Assembly (NCBI RefSeq): GCF_018035235.1
Contig: NZ_WPCV01000004.1
Location: 682,001 to 746,000 of the forward strand
Length of the DNA stretch: 64,000 bases
Direction of reading: 5' to 3'
Source of the DNA: Citrobacter sp. On2M
GTDB taxonomy: Bacteria; Pseudomonadota; Gammaproteobacteria; Enterobacterales; Enterobacteriaceae
The notes beneath the pieces are model-generated. The model had not been told where the DNA came from. It did not search any database and worked only from the letters and a program-made list of their open reading frames with translations. Both the position numbers and the translations under genes were made by a program. Shown in pieces: positions 34,892 to 46,350 of this stretch (positions are counted from its first letter, which is position 1; every line of letters starts with the position of its first letter).

Positions 34892-36079
34892 TTATGCGCT
34901 CGCTATCTCCCGATTGCGTCCCGCACACAGACCAAATACCGCCATCAGCATTGCCAACACGGCGACCCCGGCTAACGGCATCAGCCAGCTCCCGTTGAGG
35001 TCGTGAATTTTCCCCATCAGCGGTGGCCCGCAGGCGGCCAATAAATACCCGACAGACTGTGCCATGCCGGACAAGGCCGCAGCCTGATGCGCCGAGCTTG
35101 CGCGCAGGCCAATAAAGGTCAAGCCGAGGATCATAGTCGCGCCTGAGCCAAAACCAAACAGTATGGTCCACAGCAAAGCCTGGTCGGGTATGAGGGCGAA
35201 TCCCGCCGCGCCGATAGCGCACATTAACGAAACCAGAGCGGCGATGGCGCGCTGATCCTTAAATCTGTTCAGAATGAGGGGAATCAATAACCCCGGCGCG
35301 GCAGTTGCCAACTGCAGTAAACCATGCAACGAACCGGCCTGAGATTCACTGTAGCCATGGCTAATTAAAATGGCGGGTAGCCAGCCGATGATGACGTAAT
35401 AGACAAGGGAGTTGATCCCCAGAAACAGCGTCACTTGCCAGGCGAGGCCAGAGCGCCAGATTGCGCGGGAATGCAAGGCGCGCGAGTTACTCAGACTGGC
35501 ATGAGCGGTCTGGCGGCATTGAGGCAACCAGATAATCAGCGCCAGAAGTGGAAAGGCTATCAGAACCATCAGCGCCCCGCGCCAGCCAAATCCACTTAAT
35601 GCCAGCGGTACTACAATGGCCGAACCCAGTGCGGCCGCCGCGCCCATGGTCAGCGAGTATGCGCCAGTGAGTTTTGCCACATGTTGGGAAAAATCGCGCT
35701 TAATCAACCCGGGTAGTAGCACATTTCCCAGAGCGATACCGCACCCAATGGTGGCAGTACCGCTAAACAGGAATCCTGACGAAGGTAGCGAACGTATCGC
35801 AATACCTGCGCAAATCAACAGCATAGCGGCAAACAGGCTGCGTTCGATGCCCCAACGGCGCGCAACGGCGGCAGCCAGGGGGGATACCAGCGCGAAGGCC
35901 AGCAGCGGCAGAGTGGTCAGAAGTCCCGTCTGGGCGGTACTCAGGCCGTAGTCGGCGCGAATGGCATCCAGCAATGGGGCCGCTCCGGTAAAGGTGACAC
36001 GCAGTGTGGTGGCAATCATCAGGATCCCCGCGATCAGCAGCACTGTGTTTTTGCCGCGGGAGGAGGGTGTCGTAATCAT
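34892..36079 (-). CDS. nimT: 2-nitroimidazole exporter NimT (MFS, CynX/NimT family)
   Basis: A 395-residue protein with 12 predicted membrane segments and high similarity to E. coli NimT (YeaN). Examples are TTLRVTFTGAAPLLDAIRADYGLSTAQTGLLTTLPLLAFAL and GATMILGLTFIGLRASSAHQAAALSGMAQS. NimT exports 2-nitroimidazole antibiotics and related compounds. It is divergent from its regulator gene nimR with a 99-bp shared control region, the E. coli arrangement. Confidence 0.94.
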   Translation of the reverse strand: MITTPSSRGKNTVLLIAGILMIATTLRVTFTGAAPLLDAIRADYGLSTAQTGLLTTLPLLAFALVSPLAAAVARRWGIERSLFAAMLLICAGIAIRSLPSSGFLFSGTATIGCGIALGNVLLPGLIKRDFSQHVAKLTGAYSLTMGAAAALGSAIVVPLALSGFGWRGALMVLIAFPLLALIIWLPQCRQTAHASLSNSRALHSRAIWRSGLAWQVTLFLGINSLVYYVIIGWLPAILISHGYSESQAGSLHGLLQLATAAPGLLIPLILNRFKDQRAIAALVSLMCAIGAAGFALIPDQALLWTILFGFGSGATMILGLTFIGLRASSAHQAAALSGMAQSVGYLLAACGPPLMGKIHDLNGSWLMPLAGVAVLAMLMAVFGLCAGRNREIASA

Positions 36080-36178
36080 TTTTTTCTCATATCGTCAGGC
36101 GAGGCGATACTTTAGCGTTTTTACACTATGGATGAATCAAGCTAAAATGACAGTTTATCGCTAAAATAGGACATTATT

Positions 36179-36997
36179 ATGTTGGGGCTGAGACTGGATG
36201 GTTATGAACCCGATTTGCATCATGATGCAGCGGTCGCATTTTGTATTCAGGCTCGGGAAGATGAACTTTTCAGTCCTCTGCATCAGCATCGTAAGGGGCA
36301 ATTGATCCTGGCGCTGCATGGCGCGATCACTTGTGAGGTTGAAAACGCCATGTGGATGGTGCCTCCGCAATATGCGGTGTGGATCCCCGGCGAAATTCCA
36401 CACAGCAACCATGTTACAGTGGGCGCGCAATTATGTTTTCTGTTTATTGAACCGCAGGCGGTCGTGATGCCTGAACGCTGTTGCACGCTTAAAATCGCCC
36501 CATTATGTCGGGAACTCATTCTGGCGCTGGCGTCCAAAACGGATGCTCAACGACTGGAACCGGTAACCCAGCGGTTGACGCAGGTGTTATTTGATGAACT
36601 CCCGCAGCAGCCGCAGGAGCAAATGCAATTGCCGGTATCCGATCACCCGAAAATCCGCAGAATGGTGGAGACGATGGCGCGGGAGCCTGCGCAGTGGCAA
36701 ACGCTAGGGCAATGGGCCAGCGAATTTGCGATGAGTGAGCGAAACCTTGCCCGTCTGGTTGTCAGGGAAACAGGATTAAGCTTTCGTCGCTGGCGTCACC
36801 AGCTTCAACTGATTCTTGCGCTGCAGGCGCTGATAGATGGTCATAACGTGCAACAGGTTGCGCAAATGCTCGGTTACGATTCGACCACAGCATTTATCAC
36901 CATGTTCAAAAAAGGCCTGGGGCAAACACCAGGCCGTTATCTGGCGGGGCTGGCTACTGCTTCCCAACAATCAATGAGACCAGACCTGCCGCAATGA
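36179..36997 (+). CDS. nimR: AraC-family regulator NimR
   Basis: A 272-residue regulator with an N-terminal cupin domain ([39 protein letters not shown]) and a C-terminal AraC double helix-turn-helix (about 165-260), including [25 protein letters not shown]. It represses nimT in E. coli by binding the intergenic region. The last 44 bp overlap the convergent yeaL gene. Confidence 0.94.
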   Translation: MLGLRLDGYEPDLHHDAAVAFCIQAREDELFSPLHQHRKGQLILALHGAITCEVENAMWMVPPQYAVWIPGEIPHSNHVTVGAQLCFLFIEPQAVVMPERCCTLKIAPLCRELILALASKTDAQRLEPVTQRLTQVLFDELPQQPQEQMQLPVSDHPKIRRMVETMAREPAQWQTLGQWASEFAMSERNLARLVVRETGLSFRRWRHQLQLILALQALIDGHNVQQVAQMLGYDSTTAFITMFKKGLGQTPGRYLAGLATASQQSMRPDLPQ

Positions 36998-37400
36998 GCG
37001 GTCCCACCGGCACACCGCGAAAGAGCGCCACGCCCAATACCGTGCCGACCAGTAAACCTGCAACAAGCTGGGGCTGACTGCCCATAAGCGTGACGCCGCG
37101 CCCGCCGAGCCATGAGACAAATACCCCAACGGCAATAGCGACCAGTGATTTCCAGTTCACAAAGGAGTGGATGAGCGTGGAGGGCGGTAGCGTTCCACTG
37201 GCTATTGGCGCCATGACGCCAATGGTCAGAATGATAATCCCGACGGTCAGACCCTGTTTTTCTATCCATGGGAAGAAAGTATTGAGAGGGGTAACTCGAA
37301 CAATGATCAGCACCAGGATTGAAACAGCGACAGTGGTGTTGTGGCTGACAAAGCCCAGAGCTGCCAGTCCGAGGAGGATCAGCAGAGTGACATCAAACAT
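36954..37400 (-). CDS. yeaL: YeaL, UPF0756/DUF441 membrane protein
   Basis: A 148-residue inner-membrane protein with four hydrophobic segments (for example [15 protein letters not shown] and [19 protein letters not shown]) and the internal-repeat look of DUF441. Nearly identical to E. coli YeaL. Function unknown. Its 3' end overlaps the nimR 3' end tail-to-tail by 44 bp, so neither can be altered there without affecting the other. Confidence 0.93.
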   Translation of the reverse strand: MFDVTLLILLGLAALGFVSHNTTVAVSILVLIIVRVTPLNTFFPWIEKQGLTVGIIILTIGVMAPIASGTLPPSTLIHSFVNWKSLVAIAVGVFVSWLGGRGVTLMGSQPQLVAGLLVGTVLGVALFRGVPVGPLIAAGLVSLIVGKQ

Positions 37401-37537
37401 CGTAGTTTCCTTACCAGAAGAAATAATAAGCCTGTTTACTGTACGCGTAAACGCGTGACGGAACAGGCTTTTTTTATGATTATGATTTTTTTTTGGCTAA
37501 CGCACGAGGCGACGTTTTTTACTGCTAACGCCAACCG

Positions 37538-38041
37538 TTATTGCTCGCGGCGGAAAGGGATTAATTCAGGTTGCGCGATACGCAGATAATCTGTGGTATC
37601 CATGATCACAGATTTTTCCAGCAACCCGGCATTAAACGCAATTTCATTGAAACGCTCAAACAATAGCGGATCGGCAACCAGTTTGAGATTAGGATGGAAG
37701 CTAAACGGTGGGATCGCGCCAAAAACGCAGCCTGTCAGTGCATCGACTTCCGCCGGGCTGGCAAGCGATGCTCTTAACCCACCAATATGACCCGCTAACA
37801 AACTGAGATCGGCCTGCTGGTCCGCGGGAAGAATTGCCAGCACATGCTGATTAACGCCATTGCCTTTGACCTTACAGACCAGGGCTTTTGCTCCCTGGCC
37901 AAGTGCGGTGCCGCGAATTTCAGAAACCGCCTCACATTTGCCGACGGCTTCATGGCTTACCACGCGGTACGTTGCGCCTTGCTCTGATAACAGCGAAATT
38001 AAACGCTCATGCGTTGCGTTACCTTTGTTCACTTCCGTCAT
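37538..38041 (-). CDS. yeaK: YeaK, YbaK/ProX-type aminoacyl-tRNA deacylase
   Basis: A 167-residue protein of the YbaK/ProX editing family: YRVVSHEAVGKCEAVSEIRGTALGQGAKALVCKVKG and FGAIPPFSFHPNLKLVADPLLFERF. E. coli YeaK hydrolyses mischarged Ser-tRNA(Thr) and related species. The start MTEVNKGNATHERL follows the E. coli protein; the longer frame (17 residues more) overlaps dgcJ. The same strand carries dgcJ just upstream. Confidence 0.92.
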   Translation of the reverse strand: MTEVNKGNATHERLISLLSEQGATYRVVSHEAVGKCEAVSEIRGTALGQGAKALVCKVKGNGVNQHVLAILPADQQADLSLLAGHIGGLRASLASPAEVDALTGCVFGAIPPFSFHPNLKLVADPLLFERFNEIAFNAGLLEKSVIMDTTDYLRIAQPELIPFRREQ

Positions 38042-38084
38042 GACTGACTCCTGGTACAACAATGAAAATCCTGCAGAAAAATAA

Positions 38085-39575
38085 TCACACACCGGCGCGT
38101 TTTTTCTGTTTGTTCAGATAAAGTTGTGCATCAGATGCTTTGTAAGCATCATCAATAGTGTCGTTCGGCTGCATATTATAAACCCCGGTGGAGAAGCTGA
38201 TGGATATATCATGCGCAATAATTTTTAAGTTATAGCGAATCCTTTCCAGCAGGCGGGGCGTTAAATCACTGGGGTGGTCAATGAGGATAATACAAAACTC
38301 ATCGCCACCGAGGCGGATGGCATAATCGCTTTTGCGAATAGAGCTTTGAATGGCTTTGGCCAGATGGGTGATAATCCGATCGCCTTCTTTATGCCCTAAT
38401 GTATCATTGATGACTTTCAGCTTATCGCAGTCGATGGCGATAAAAGTAACGAGAGTGCCCGCATTGACCAACTGCTGCAAACGTTGTTCGAGCGTAGGGG
38501 TTAAAATTTTCCGATTGTAGAGTCCGGTCATTGCGTCACTGATATTTTCGCGCGTGACGTTGTGATACAAGCGAAAATGCGTTCTGACCAAATTCAACAG
38601 CAGAATTGTTGCCAGCAGATAGAAAGCGAAGATTTTCCAGGACGAGACAATAAAATACATTAAATCAAGTGATAAGGTGACTCGTATTCCGCCTGGAATG
38701 TCTTTCTCGTAATGAACATAGTGAAACAGGTCAGTCTCACTTTGGTTAACGAGGATTTCTCTACCGGAGCTGATATCCGAGAGCGTAACGTTAAGATAGC
38801 GCCAGACCAGAGGCCGGTCGCTGGTATAAAAAATATTCTTTAAATTCTCTTTGTTGATATCCACCATTACTACACCTTTTAACTTACCGGTATAGTAGAC
38901 CGGCGTTAAAAAGCTCATCACCTTTTTCCCGGTCAGGTTATCCTGATAAATACTGGAGATCACCGTGCGCCCAGTGAAAATACCGTCAATATCATTCTGG
39001 TCGATGCCCAGGCTGCCTTTTTGCAAAAATGTCCAGTTATGTATCGCAAATTGGCGCGAGTCGATCCGGTCATAAAAATAGACGTAATTATTTTTGAGGT
39101 CGACGTAATATCTGAATTTATACTCCAGCGTACCTAAACCCTGACCGTAATCTTTCTGTTCTCGATTAGCGTTGACCGCCTTATCAAAAGAGGGCAGCAG
39201 GAATATGTCTTCAAGTTTTTCGCTACATTTCGTTGAGGTGGTTTGCAGCGTTCCGTGCAAAAGCGGGTAGTTATGCTCTATGAGATTGAGCCCATGAGTG
39301 CCGTTCACGCTGTCGAAAGCGTTGCAAAGTGTTTTTTGTTGTTCGACAGAAGCGGGTTCCTTGGGGGATGAAAATGTGCGCATCAGATGGGCTGCAATGC
39401 TTTGATTAGTATATCTATCATAAAGAAACGATGAATCGGCTTTCTCATTGATATAGCGCATATACGCATTCATTGCTTTATCGCTGGCAATGAGCTCATA
39501 AACCAAAAAAGAAGACGTCAAAACAATTACGCTTACGGAGATAAAGAGCCTGAGCGCTTTATGATGCAATTTCAT
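38085..39575 (-). CDS. dgcJ: Membrane diguanylate cyclase DgcJ (YeaJ)
   Basis: A 496-residue protein, the E. coli length. One N-terminal membrane span (LFISVSVIVLTSSFLVYELI), a periplasmic dCache-like sensor (about 35-300), a second span (IFAFYLLATILLLNLVRTHF) and a cytosolic GGDEF domain (about 330-490) with DAMTGLYNRK, DCDKLKVINDTLGH and intact GGDEF. In E. coli it influences motility, especially at 37 C. The stop lies 43 bp upstream of the yeaK start. Confidence 0.95.
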   Translation of the reverse strand: MKLHHKALRLFISVSVIVLTSSFLVYELIASDKAMNAYMRYINEKADSSFLYDRYTNQSIAAHLMRTFSSPKEPASVEQQKTLCNAFDSVNGTHGLNLIEHNYPLLHGTLQTTSTKCSEKLEDIFLLPSFDKAVNANREQKDYGQGLGTLEYKFRYYVDLKNNYVYFYDRIDSRQFAIHNWTFLQKGSLGIDQNDIDGIFTGRTVISSIYQDNLTGKKVMSFLTPVYYTGKLKGVVMVDINKENLKNIFYTSDRPLVWRYLNVTLSDISSGREILVNQSETDLFHYVHYEKDIPGGIRVTLSLDLMYFIVSSWKIFAFYLLATILLLNLVRTHFRLYHNVTRENISDAMTGLYNRKILTPTLEQRLQQLVNAGTLVTFIAIDCDKLKVINDTLGHKEGDRIITHLAKAIQSSIRKSDYAIRLGGDEFCIILIDHPSDLTPRLLERIRYNLKIIAHDISISFSTGVYNMQPNDTIDDAYKASDAQLYLNKQKKRAGV

Positions 39576-39727
39576 AATGATTTACAGCCCTGGAGTAGAG
39601 ATGCGATTTTAGCACATGCACCAGTAACGCTCTAACGGAGCGGCGGGATAAACCATTGCAAAATGTCACTATTCTGGAAAGAGGAATACAATCAGCCGGA
39701 GCCAGAGCTACGGCTGATTGTTGTCGG

Positions 39728-41044
<1,317 letters not shown>

Positions 41045-41046
41045 TC

Positions 41047-41151
41047 ATCCTTCAAGTTGTCACTGCGTTGGCTCACTCCAGTCACGTACTTATGTACGCT
41101 CCTGGGGATTCACTCATTTGCCGCCCTGATACCTCTTGAATGATTTCGCGT
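41047..41151. repeat. ERIC (intergenic repeat unit) between yeaG and yeaH
   Basis: The core TCACTCCAGTCACGTACTTA and CTCCTGGGGATTCACTCA match the classic ERIC inverted repeat, with TTCAAGTTG and CTTGAATGATTTCG at the ends. It is transcribed as part of the yeaGH mRNA and could form a long stem affecting processing. Confidence 0.85.
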
Positions 41152-41206
41152 ACAGAAGAACTGTTGGCCCGGTAAATGGATAAAATTTTCCGGGCCGTTT
41201 ATGTTG

Positions 41207-43141
41207 TTAAGATGATTTACGTACGCGCAAATACCATTCGCACAGTAAACGCACCTGTTTACGTGTGTAGCCTTTTTCCATCATACGGTCGACAAAATCG
41301 TCGTGCTTTTTCTGCTCGTCAGTCGAGGTTTTCGCATTGAACGAAATGACCGGCAGCAGTTCTTCGGTATTGGAGAACATTTTCTTCTCAATAACCGTGC
41401 GCAGTTTTTCGTAACTGGTCCAGTTAGGATTACGACCGCTGTTATTCGCTCTGGCACGCAGAACAAAATTGACTATCTCGTTACGGAAATCTTTCGGGTT
41501 ACTGATACCCGCCGGTTTCTCAATTTTCTCCAGTTCTGAGTTCAGCGACTCACGGTCAAACAATTGACCGGTATCCGGATCGCGATACTCTTGATCCTGA
41601 ATCCAGAAATCCGCATAGGTGACATAACGGTCGAAAATGTTCTGTCCGTATTCGGAATAAGATTCGAGATAAGCCGTCTGGATCTCTTTGCCGATGAATT
41701 CAGCATATTTCGGGATCAGGTAGCCTTTCAGGAATTCAAGATAACGTTCAGCTAACTCCTGCGGGAATTGTTCACGCTCGATTTGTTGCTCCAGTACGTA
41801 AAACAGATGCACAGGGTTAGCTGCCACTTCGGCATGGTCAAAGTTAAAGACGCGAGAGAGGATCTTAAACGCGAAACGCGTTGACAGACCATTCATTCCC
41901 TCATCGACCCCGGCGTAATCCCGATACTCCTGATAGGATTTCGCTTTAGGATCGGTATCTTTCAGGCTTTCACCATCATAAACGCGCATCTTCGAGTAAA
42001 TACTCGAGTTCTCCGGCTCTTTCAGGCGAGAAAGAATGGTAAAGCGAGAGAGCGTTTCCAGCGTCCCCGGAGCGCAAGGTGCATGGGTCAGCTCGCTATG
42101 ATTAAGCAGTTTTTCGTAAATTTTGATCTCTTCGGAGATCCGCAGGCAATAAGGCACTTTGACAATGTAAACACGGTCAAGGAACGCCTCATTGTTTTTG
42201 TTATTACGGAACGTCACCCATTCGGACTCGTTCGAGTGGGCAAGAATAATCCCGTTAAACGGCAGGGCAGAGATACCTTCTGTCCCGTTGTAGTTTCCTT
42301 CCTGGGTTGCGGTCAGCAGAGGATGCAGCACTTTAATCGGTGCTTTAAACATCTCAACGAACTCCATAATCCCCTGGTTTGAACGGCACAGTGCGCCCGA
42401 ATAACCGTAGGCATCAGGATCGTTTTGGGCGTGGTGTTCGAGCTTACGAATATCCACTTTCCCGACCAGCGCAGAGATATCTTGGTTGTTTTCATCACCA
42501 GGCTCTGTTTTAGCGATAGCGATCTGCTCCAGAATAGACGGCCAGACTTTGACAACGCGGAATTTTGTAATGTCCCCGCCAAAATCATGCAGACGTTTCG
42601 CAGCCCAGGGCGACATGATCGTCCCGAGATAGCGACGCGGGATCCCATACTCTTTTTCCAGAATTTGCGCGTCTTCCTGCGGATTAAACAGGCATAATGG
42701 ATGATCGTTTACCGGGCTACGTTCGCCGTTGGCACTCAGGACATAAATCGGTACTCGCTGCATCAGCGACTTCAGCCGTTCAGCAAGAGATGATTTCCCC
42801 CCTCCCACAGGCCCCAGCAGATACAGAATCTGCTTCTTCTCTTCCAGACCTTGAGCCGCATGCTTCAAATAAGAAACAATCTGCTCAATGGCATCTTCCA
42901 TGCCGTAAAACTCTTCAAATGCGGGATACCGTGCAATCACCCGATTCGAAAAGAGTCGAGAAAGTCGAGGTTCGTGGGCAGTGTCGACCATGACAGGCTC
43001 ACCAATAGCCATTAATAGCCGCTCAGCCGCATTGGCATAAGCACTGCGATCTTGCCGACAAGTGGTAAGAAACTCCTGCAGTGTGAACTCTTCGTCCTTG
43101 GCAGCTTCATAACGCTGGCGATAGTGATCGAATATATTCAT
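41207..43141 (-). CDS. yeaG: Serine protein kinase YeaG (PrkA family)
   Basis: A 644-residue protein identical in length to E. coli YeaG. It has an AAA-type module with Walker A GPVGGGKS (110-117) and SNESEW/NEAFLDRVY motifs, and a C-terminal PrkA domain. It phosphorylates itself and protein substrates, and with YeaH tunes metabolism in nitrogen starvation. A sigma54-type promoter lies about 100 bp upstream, in keeping with NtrC control known in E. coli. Confidence 0.97.
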   Translation of the reverse strand: MNIFDHYRQRYEAAKDEEFTLQEFLTTCRQDRSAYANAAERLLMAIGEPVMVDTAHEPRLSRLFSNRVIARYPAFEEFYGMEDAIEQIVSYLKHAAQGLEEKKQILYLLGPVGGGKSSLAERLKSLMQRVPIYVLSANGERSPVNDHPLCLFNPQEDAQILEKEYGIPRRYLGTIMSPWAAKRLHDFGGDITKFRVVKVWPSILEQIAIAKTEPGDENNQDISALVGKVDIRKLEHHAQNDPDAYGYSGALCRSNQGIMEFVEMFKAPIKVLHPLLTATQEGNYNGTEGISALPFNGIILAHSNESEWVTFRNNKNNEAFLDRVYIVKVPYCLRISEEIKIYEKLLNHSELTHAPCAPGTLETLSRFTILSRLKEPENSSIYSKMRVYDGESLKDTDPKAKSYQEYRDYAGVDEGMNGLSTRFAFKILSRVFNFDHAEVAANPVHLFYVLEQQIEREQFPQELAERYLEFLKGYLIPKYAEFIGKEIQTAYLESYSEYGQNIFDRYVTYADFWIQDQEYRDPDTGQLFDRESLNSELEKIEKPAGISNPKDFRNEIVNFVLRARANNSGRNPNWTSYEKLRTVIEKKMFSNTEELLPVISFNAKTSTDEQKKHDDFVDRMMEKGYTRKQVRLLCEWYLRVRKSS

Positions 43142-43244
43142 GGTATGCCGTCCTTTCGTTTTTTAGCACATGTTAAGAGCCGTTCATATGAATAGTAGAG
43201 GCCCCTGAAGAGGTAAACTGAACGACGTCGTTGCCGAAGAAATA

Positions 43245-43260
43245 AGCAACTCTCATGCCA
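43245..43260 (-). promoter_or_regulatory. Sigma54-type promoter of yeaGH
   Basis: On the minus strand the sequence is TGGCATGAGAGTTGCT, one mismatch from TGGCACG-N4-TTGCT, with GG and GC exactly 10 bp apart. The start point would be about 93 bp before the yeaG ATG. The remainder of the 433-bp divergent gap to mipA shows no other assignable site. Confidence 0.8.
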
Positions 43261-43574
43261 TTGTGGTGGTCAGGAGATCAACGTATTCGGTGATACACCT
43301 TCTAAAATTAAGCGTAGATGGCATTTGCAAAACTTGCCTGTGCGCGCAAATGAATTTCAATGGCATATCAATAACTCATCGGCAAAAAAAGCACATCTAA
43401 TGTAAAGATATGGGGCAGGATTCATGCGGTGTTCACCTTCCTGCAAGCAAATTGTCATCACTCGCTGAGAAATTAGGGGGTTACATTCTGGGGGGAATAC
43501 GTAAAATAGTTGGGTTGAAGCGTATTGGCGGTTACACTTTGACCGCTACACATTTGAATAAGGAATTATGGACT

Positions 43575-44321
43575 GTGACCAAACTCAAACTTCTGGCATT
43601 GGGCGTCCTTGCCGCAACCGCAGTTAGCACCGCACAGGCGGAAAGTCAGTGGACTGTTGGTGCTGGTGTCGGCGTGATAAACAGCCCGTACAAACAGTAT
43701 GACCGCGATGTTTATCCCGTTCCGGTTGTTACCTATGAAGGCGATAACGTCTGGTTCCGCGGTCTGGGTGGCGGCTACTATCTGTGGAATGACACGGCAG
43801 ATAAGCTCTCCATCATGGCGTACTATGATCCGACGCACTTCAAGCCGGGTGATAGCGATAGCCATGCTCTGCGCCAACTCGACAAGCGCAAAGGCAGCTT
43901 GATGGCTGGCCTCTCGTATGTACATAACACCCAGTATGGTTTCCTGCGCACCGCACTGGCGGGTGATACCCTGGATAACAGCAACGGCTTTATCTGGGAT
44001 CTGGCCTGGCTCTACCGTTACACCAATGGTGCGCTGACTCTGACGCCGGGTATCGGTGTGCAGTACAGCAGCGAAAACTACAACGACTATTATTATGGCG
44101 TTTCCAATAAAGAGTCTCGCCGCAGTGGCCTGAAAAGCTACAACGCTGACGATGGATGGGATCCGTTCCTGGAGCTGACTGCGAGCTATAACTTCCTTGG
44201 CAACTGGGACGTATACGGCACAGGCCGTTATGTGCGTTTGAGTGATGAAGTGAAGGATAGCCCGATGGTTGATAAATCCTGGTCTGGCATCTTCTCGGTG
44301 GGTGTGACCTACAAGTTCTGA
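43575..44321 (+). CDS. mipA: MltA-interacting outer-membrane protein MipA
   Basis: A 248-residue beta-barrel protein matching E. coli MipA. A signal peptide (TKLKLLALGVLAATAVSTAQA) is followed by aromatic-alternating strands and a C-terminal SVGVTYKF. MipA scaffolds the murein hydrolase MltA with PBP1B. The start is GTG as in E. coli; the long upstream frame has no family support. The middle of the protein differs somewhat from E. coli, as is common for surface-exposed loops. Confidence 0.94.
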   Translation: MTKLKLLALGVLAATAVSTAQAESQWTVGAGVGVINSPYKQYDRDVYPVPVVTYEGDNVWFRGLGGGYYLWNDTADKLSIMAYYDPTHFKPGDSDSHALRQLDKRKGSLMAGLSYVHNTQYGFLRTALAGDTLDNSNGFIWDLAWLYRYTNGALTLTPGIGVQYSSENYNDYYYGVSNKESRRSGLKSYNADDGWDPFLELTASYNFLGNWDVYGTGRYVRLSDEVKDSPMVDKSWSGIFSVGVTYKF

Positions 44322-44341
44322 TATCACTGCGTTCAAATACT

Positions 44342-44366
44342 AGCCCGCTGAGATGCGGGCTTTTTT
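44342..44366 (+). terminator. Rho-independent terminator of mipA
   Basis: AGCCCGC / GCGGGCT stem with a 6-nt loop, followed by TTTTT, 20 bp after the stop. Confidence 0.92.
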
Positions 44367-44479
44367 ACGTCATTAAAATTAGGATAACCCCCAGATCATG
44401 ATGGTGCAATTTGTGCACCTTAACAGGACATATGCCAGTAGTTTTGCTTTACTGTGGTGCATCAACACAGGAGGGTGCG

Positions 44480-45334
44480 ATGACCGTGAAACAGGTGATG
44501 TTTACAAAACAGGTATCACTTCCTGCTATTGGGCAGGGTACATGGTATATGGGCGAGGATGCTGGCCGACGCCGGGATGAAGTATCTGCGCTGCAGGCTG
44601 GTTTGGATCTCGGCCTGCGGCTGATCGATACCGCCGAAATGTATGCTGATGGTGCAGCGGAAGAGGTGGTTGGTGAAGCATTGACGGGGTGCCGTGATAG
44701 CGCTTTTTTAGTCTCGAAAGTTTACCCATGGAATGCGGGTGGGCAGAAGGCCATTGCTGCTTGTGAAGCGAGTCTTCGCCGACTGAAAACCGATTATCTG
44801 GATCTCTACTTGTTGCACTGGACGGGAGATTTTTCATTTGCCGAGACCGTTGACGTCATGGAAGTGCTTATCGCACAGGGCAAAATTCGCCGTTGGGGGG
44901 TGTCTAATCTCGATTACGATGATATGCAGGCGTTATGGCAGGTCGCTGGTGGGCGGGAATGTGCAACTAACCAGGTGCTCTATCATCTGGCATCGCGCGG
45001 TATTGAATATGATTTACTGCCGTGGTGCCAGCAGCAGCAGATGCCGGTCATGGCTTACAGTCCGCTGGCTCAGGCGGGGCGATTGCGCAGTGGCTTGCTT
45101 TCTAACCCTGTGGTCAACGACATCGCACGCACACACCATGTTAGCGTCGCGCAGATTTTACTGGCGTGGGTGATTCGTCTTTCGGGCGTGATGGCGATCC
45201 CAAAAGCGGCAAGCGTAGCGCATGTCGAACAAAATGCTGCCGCGTTGGAAATCATGCTCTCGGTTGATGAACTGAAGCTGTTGGATGAGGCATATCCGGC
45301 ACCAAAAGGTAAAACGGCGCTGGATATGGTCTGA
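44480..45334 (+). CDS. yeaE: Aldo-keto reductase YeaE
   Basis: A 284-residue AKR with the catalytic tetrad: Asp in LIDTAEMY, the Tyr of the same motif, Lys in LVSKVYPW and His in YLLHWTG. NADPH contacts are in SPLAQAGRL and AIPKAASVAHV. E. coli YeaE reduces methylglyoxal. The ATG has AGGAGGG 5 bases upstream, a decisive ribosome site, so the 23-residue longer frame is rejected. Confidence 0.94.
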   Translation: MTVKQVMFTKQVSLPAIGQGTWYMGEDAGRRRDEVSALQAGLDLGLRLIDTAEMYADGAAEEVVGEALTGCRDSAFLVSKVYPWNAGGQKAIAACEASLRRLKTDYLDLYLLHWTGDFSFAETVDVMEVLIAQGKIRRWGVSNLDYDDMQALWQVAGGRECATNQVLYHLASRGIEYDLLPWCQQQQMPVMAYSPLAQAGRLRSGLLSNPVVNDIARTHHVSVAQILLAWVIRLSGVMAIPKAASVAHVEQNAAALEIMLSVDELKLLDEAYPAPKGKTALDMV

Positions 45335-45377
45335 TTTGTCAAATGACGATGCTCAGGTCTCCGGCTACGTGTTGTTT

Positions 45378-45410
45378 GTAGGCCGGATAAGGCGTTAGCC
45401 GCATCCGGCA
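45378..45410. repeat. REP element
   Basis: GTAGGCCGGATAAGGCG...CGCATCCGGCA is the standard enterobacterial REP/PU palindrome, placed between the convergent yeaE and yeaD genes. Confidence 0.88.
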
Positions 45411-45446
45411 TGGTGCTCTGAGCTGTTTCAGGCAATGGAGACAATC

Positions 45447-46331
45447 TTAGCGTTTAGCAACCTGAATGGTTTGCGCCAGGCGAGACGGTTTCTCGGCGGT
45501 AGTTTTCTGCGGTTCGGTCGCGTAAGCCGTTTCGACGCAAACAAACGTTTTGTAGCCATCATCCGGCATGTCACCCATGCTAATGGATAGCGCCGGGCCC
45601 GGGTTCCAGCCGACAACGTTCAGATGGTGGTGATGGATCACGTTAATATTGCGATTCAGCGCATCATCATGAATGACGCTGCACGCTTGCGGATTCAGAT
45701 AAACACGATCGGTGCGGTCTGGGAAAGTCTGAATGCCGTCAGCCAGTACATCTTCTTTAGCATCATTCACTTTATCGATCAGGCGATCGCCAAGACCACT
45801 GACTTTCACTGCCGCAATATCACCGACGTTGAAATAGGTATGCAGCGCGGAGGTGGTTTCAAACTCACCGTGAGCTTCCAGTTCCATCTCGCAGGTGGCG
45901 CCTACTTTGAAGCGGGCTAGCAAGCAGAATTCGTGTGGCCACAGCTGACACGTTTCAGCGCTACTTTGCAGCTCAAATGTCAGGACCACGCCATTGTCGT
46001 CTTCATTGTGCGCTTTCAGCGTCCATGGCAAGTTACGAGCAAAACCATGAGAAGGCAAACCTTGTTGAGTCGCCGGGCCAAACCACGGCCAGCAAATGGG
46101 GACGCCGCCACGCAGCGCTACGCCGGTTTTGAACGGGGTATTGTTACTTAGCCACAGGACTTCCTCTTCGCCGTTTGGTTTCCAGGATAGAAGATGTGCG
46201 CCCTGCAGCGCGAAAGAAGCTTTAACCTGTGGGTGATCGACAACAAGAACCTCAAGCTCATCAAGCTGACGGCGGGATAGGACAGGGGTAATTTGTTCGA
46301 TTACCGGAAGTGCAAAAATTTTATTAATCAT
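45447..46331 (-). CDS. yeaD: Glucose-6-phosphate 1-epimerase-like protein YeaD
   Basis: A 294-residue protein of the galactose-mutarotase superfamily: GAHLLSWKPNGEEEVLWLSN, RGGVPICWPWFG and SALHTYFNVGDI, with the catalytic His in LHTYF. E. coli YeaD has the same length and is a hexose-6-phosphate mutarotase. It lies downstream of gapA on the same strand, separated by a terminator and an ERIC element. Confidence 0.94.
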   Translation of the reverse strand: MINKIFALPVIEQITPVLSRRQLDELEVLVVDHPQVKASFALQGAHLLSWKPNGEEEVLWLSNNTPFKTGVALRGGVPICWPWFGPATQQGLPSHGFARNLPWTLKAHNEDDNGVVLTFELQSSAETCQLWPHEFCLLARFKVGATCEMELEAHGEFETTSALHTYFNVGDIAAVKVSGLGDRLIDKVNDAKEDVLADGIQTFPDRTDRVYLNPQACSVIHDDALNRNINVIHHHHLNVVGWNPGPALSISMGDMPDDGYKTFVCVETAYATEPQKTTAEKPSRLAQTIQVAKR

Positions 46332-46350
46332 TACGCAGTCCTTTTTAACC

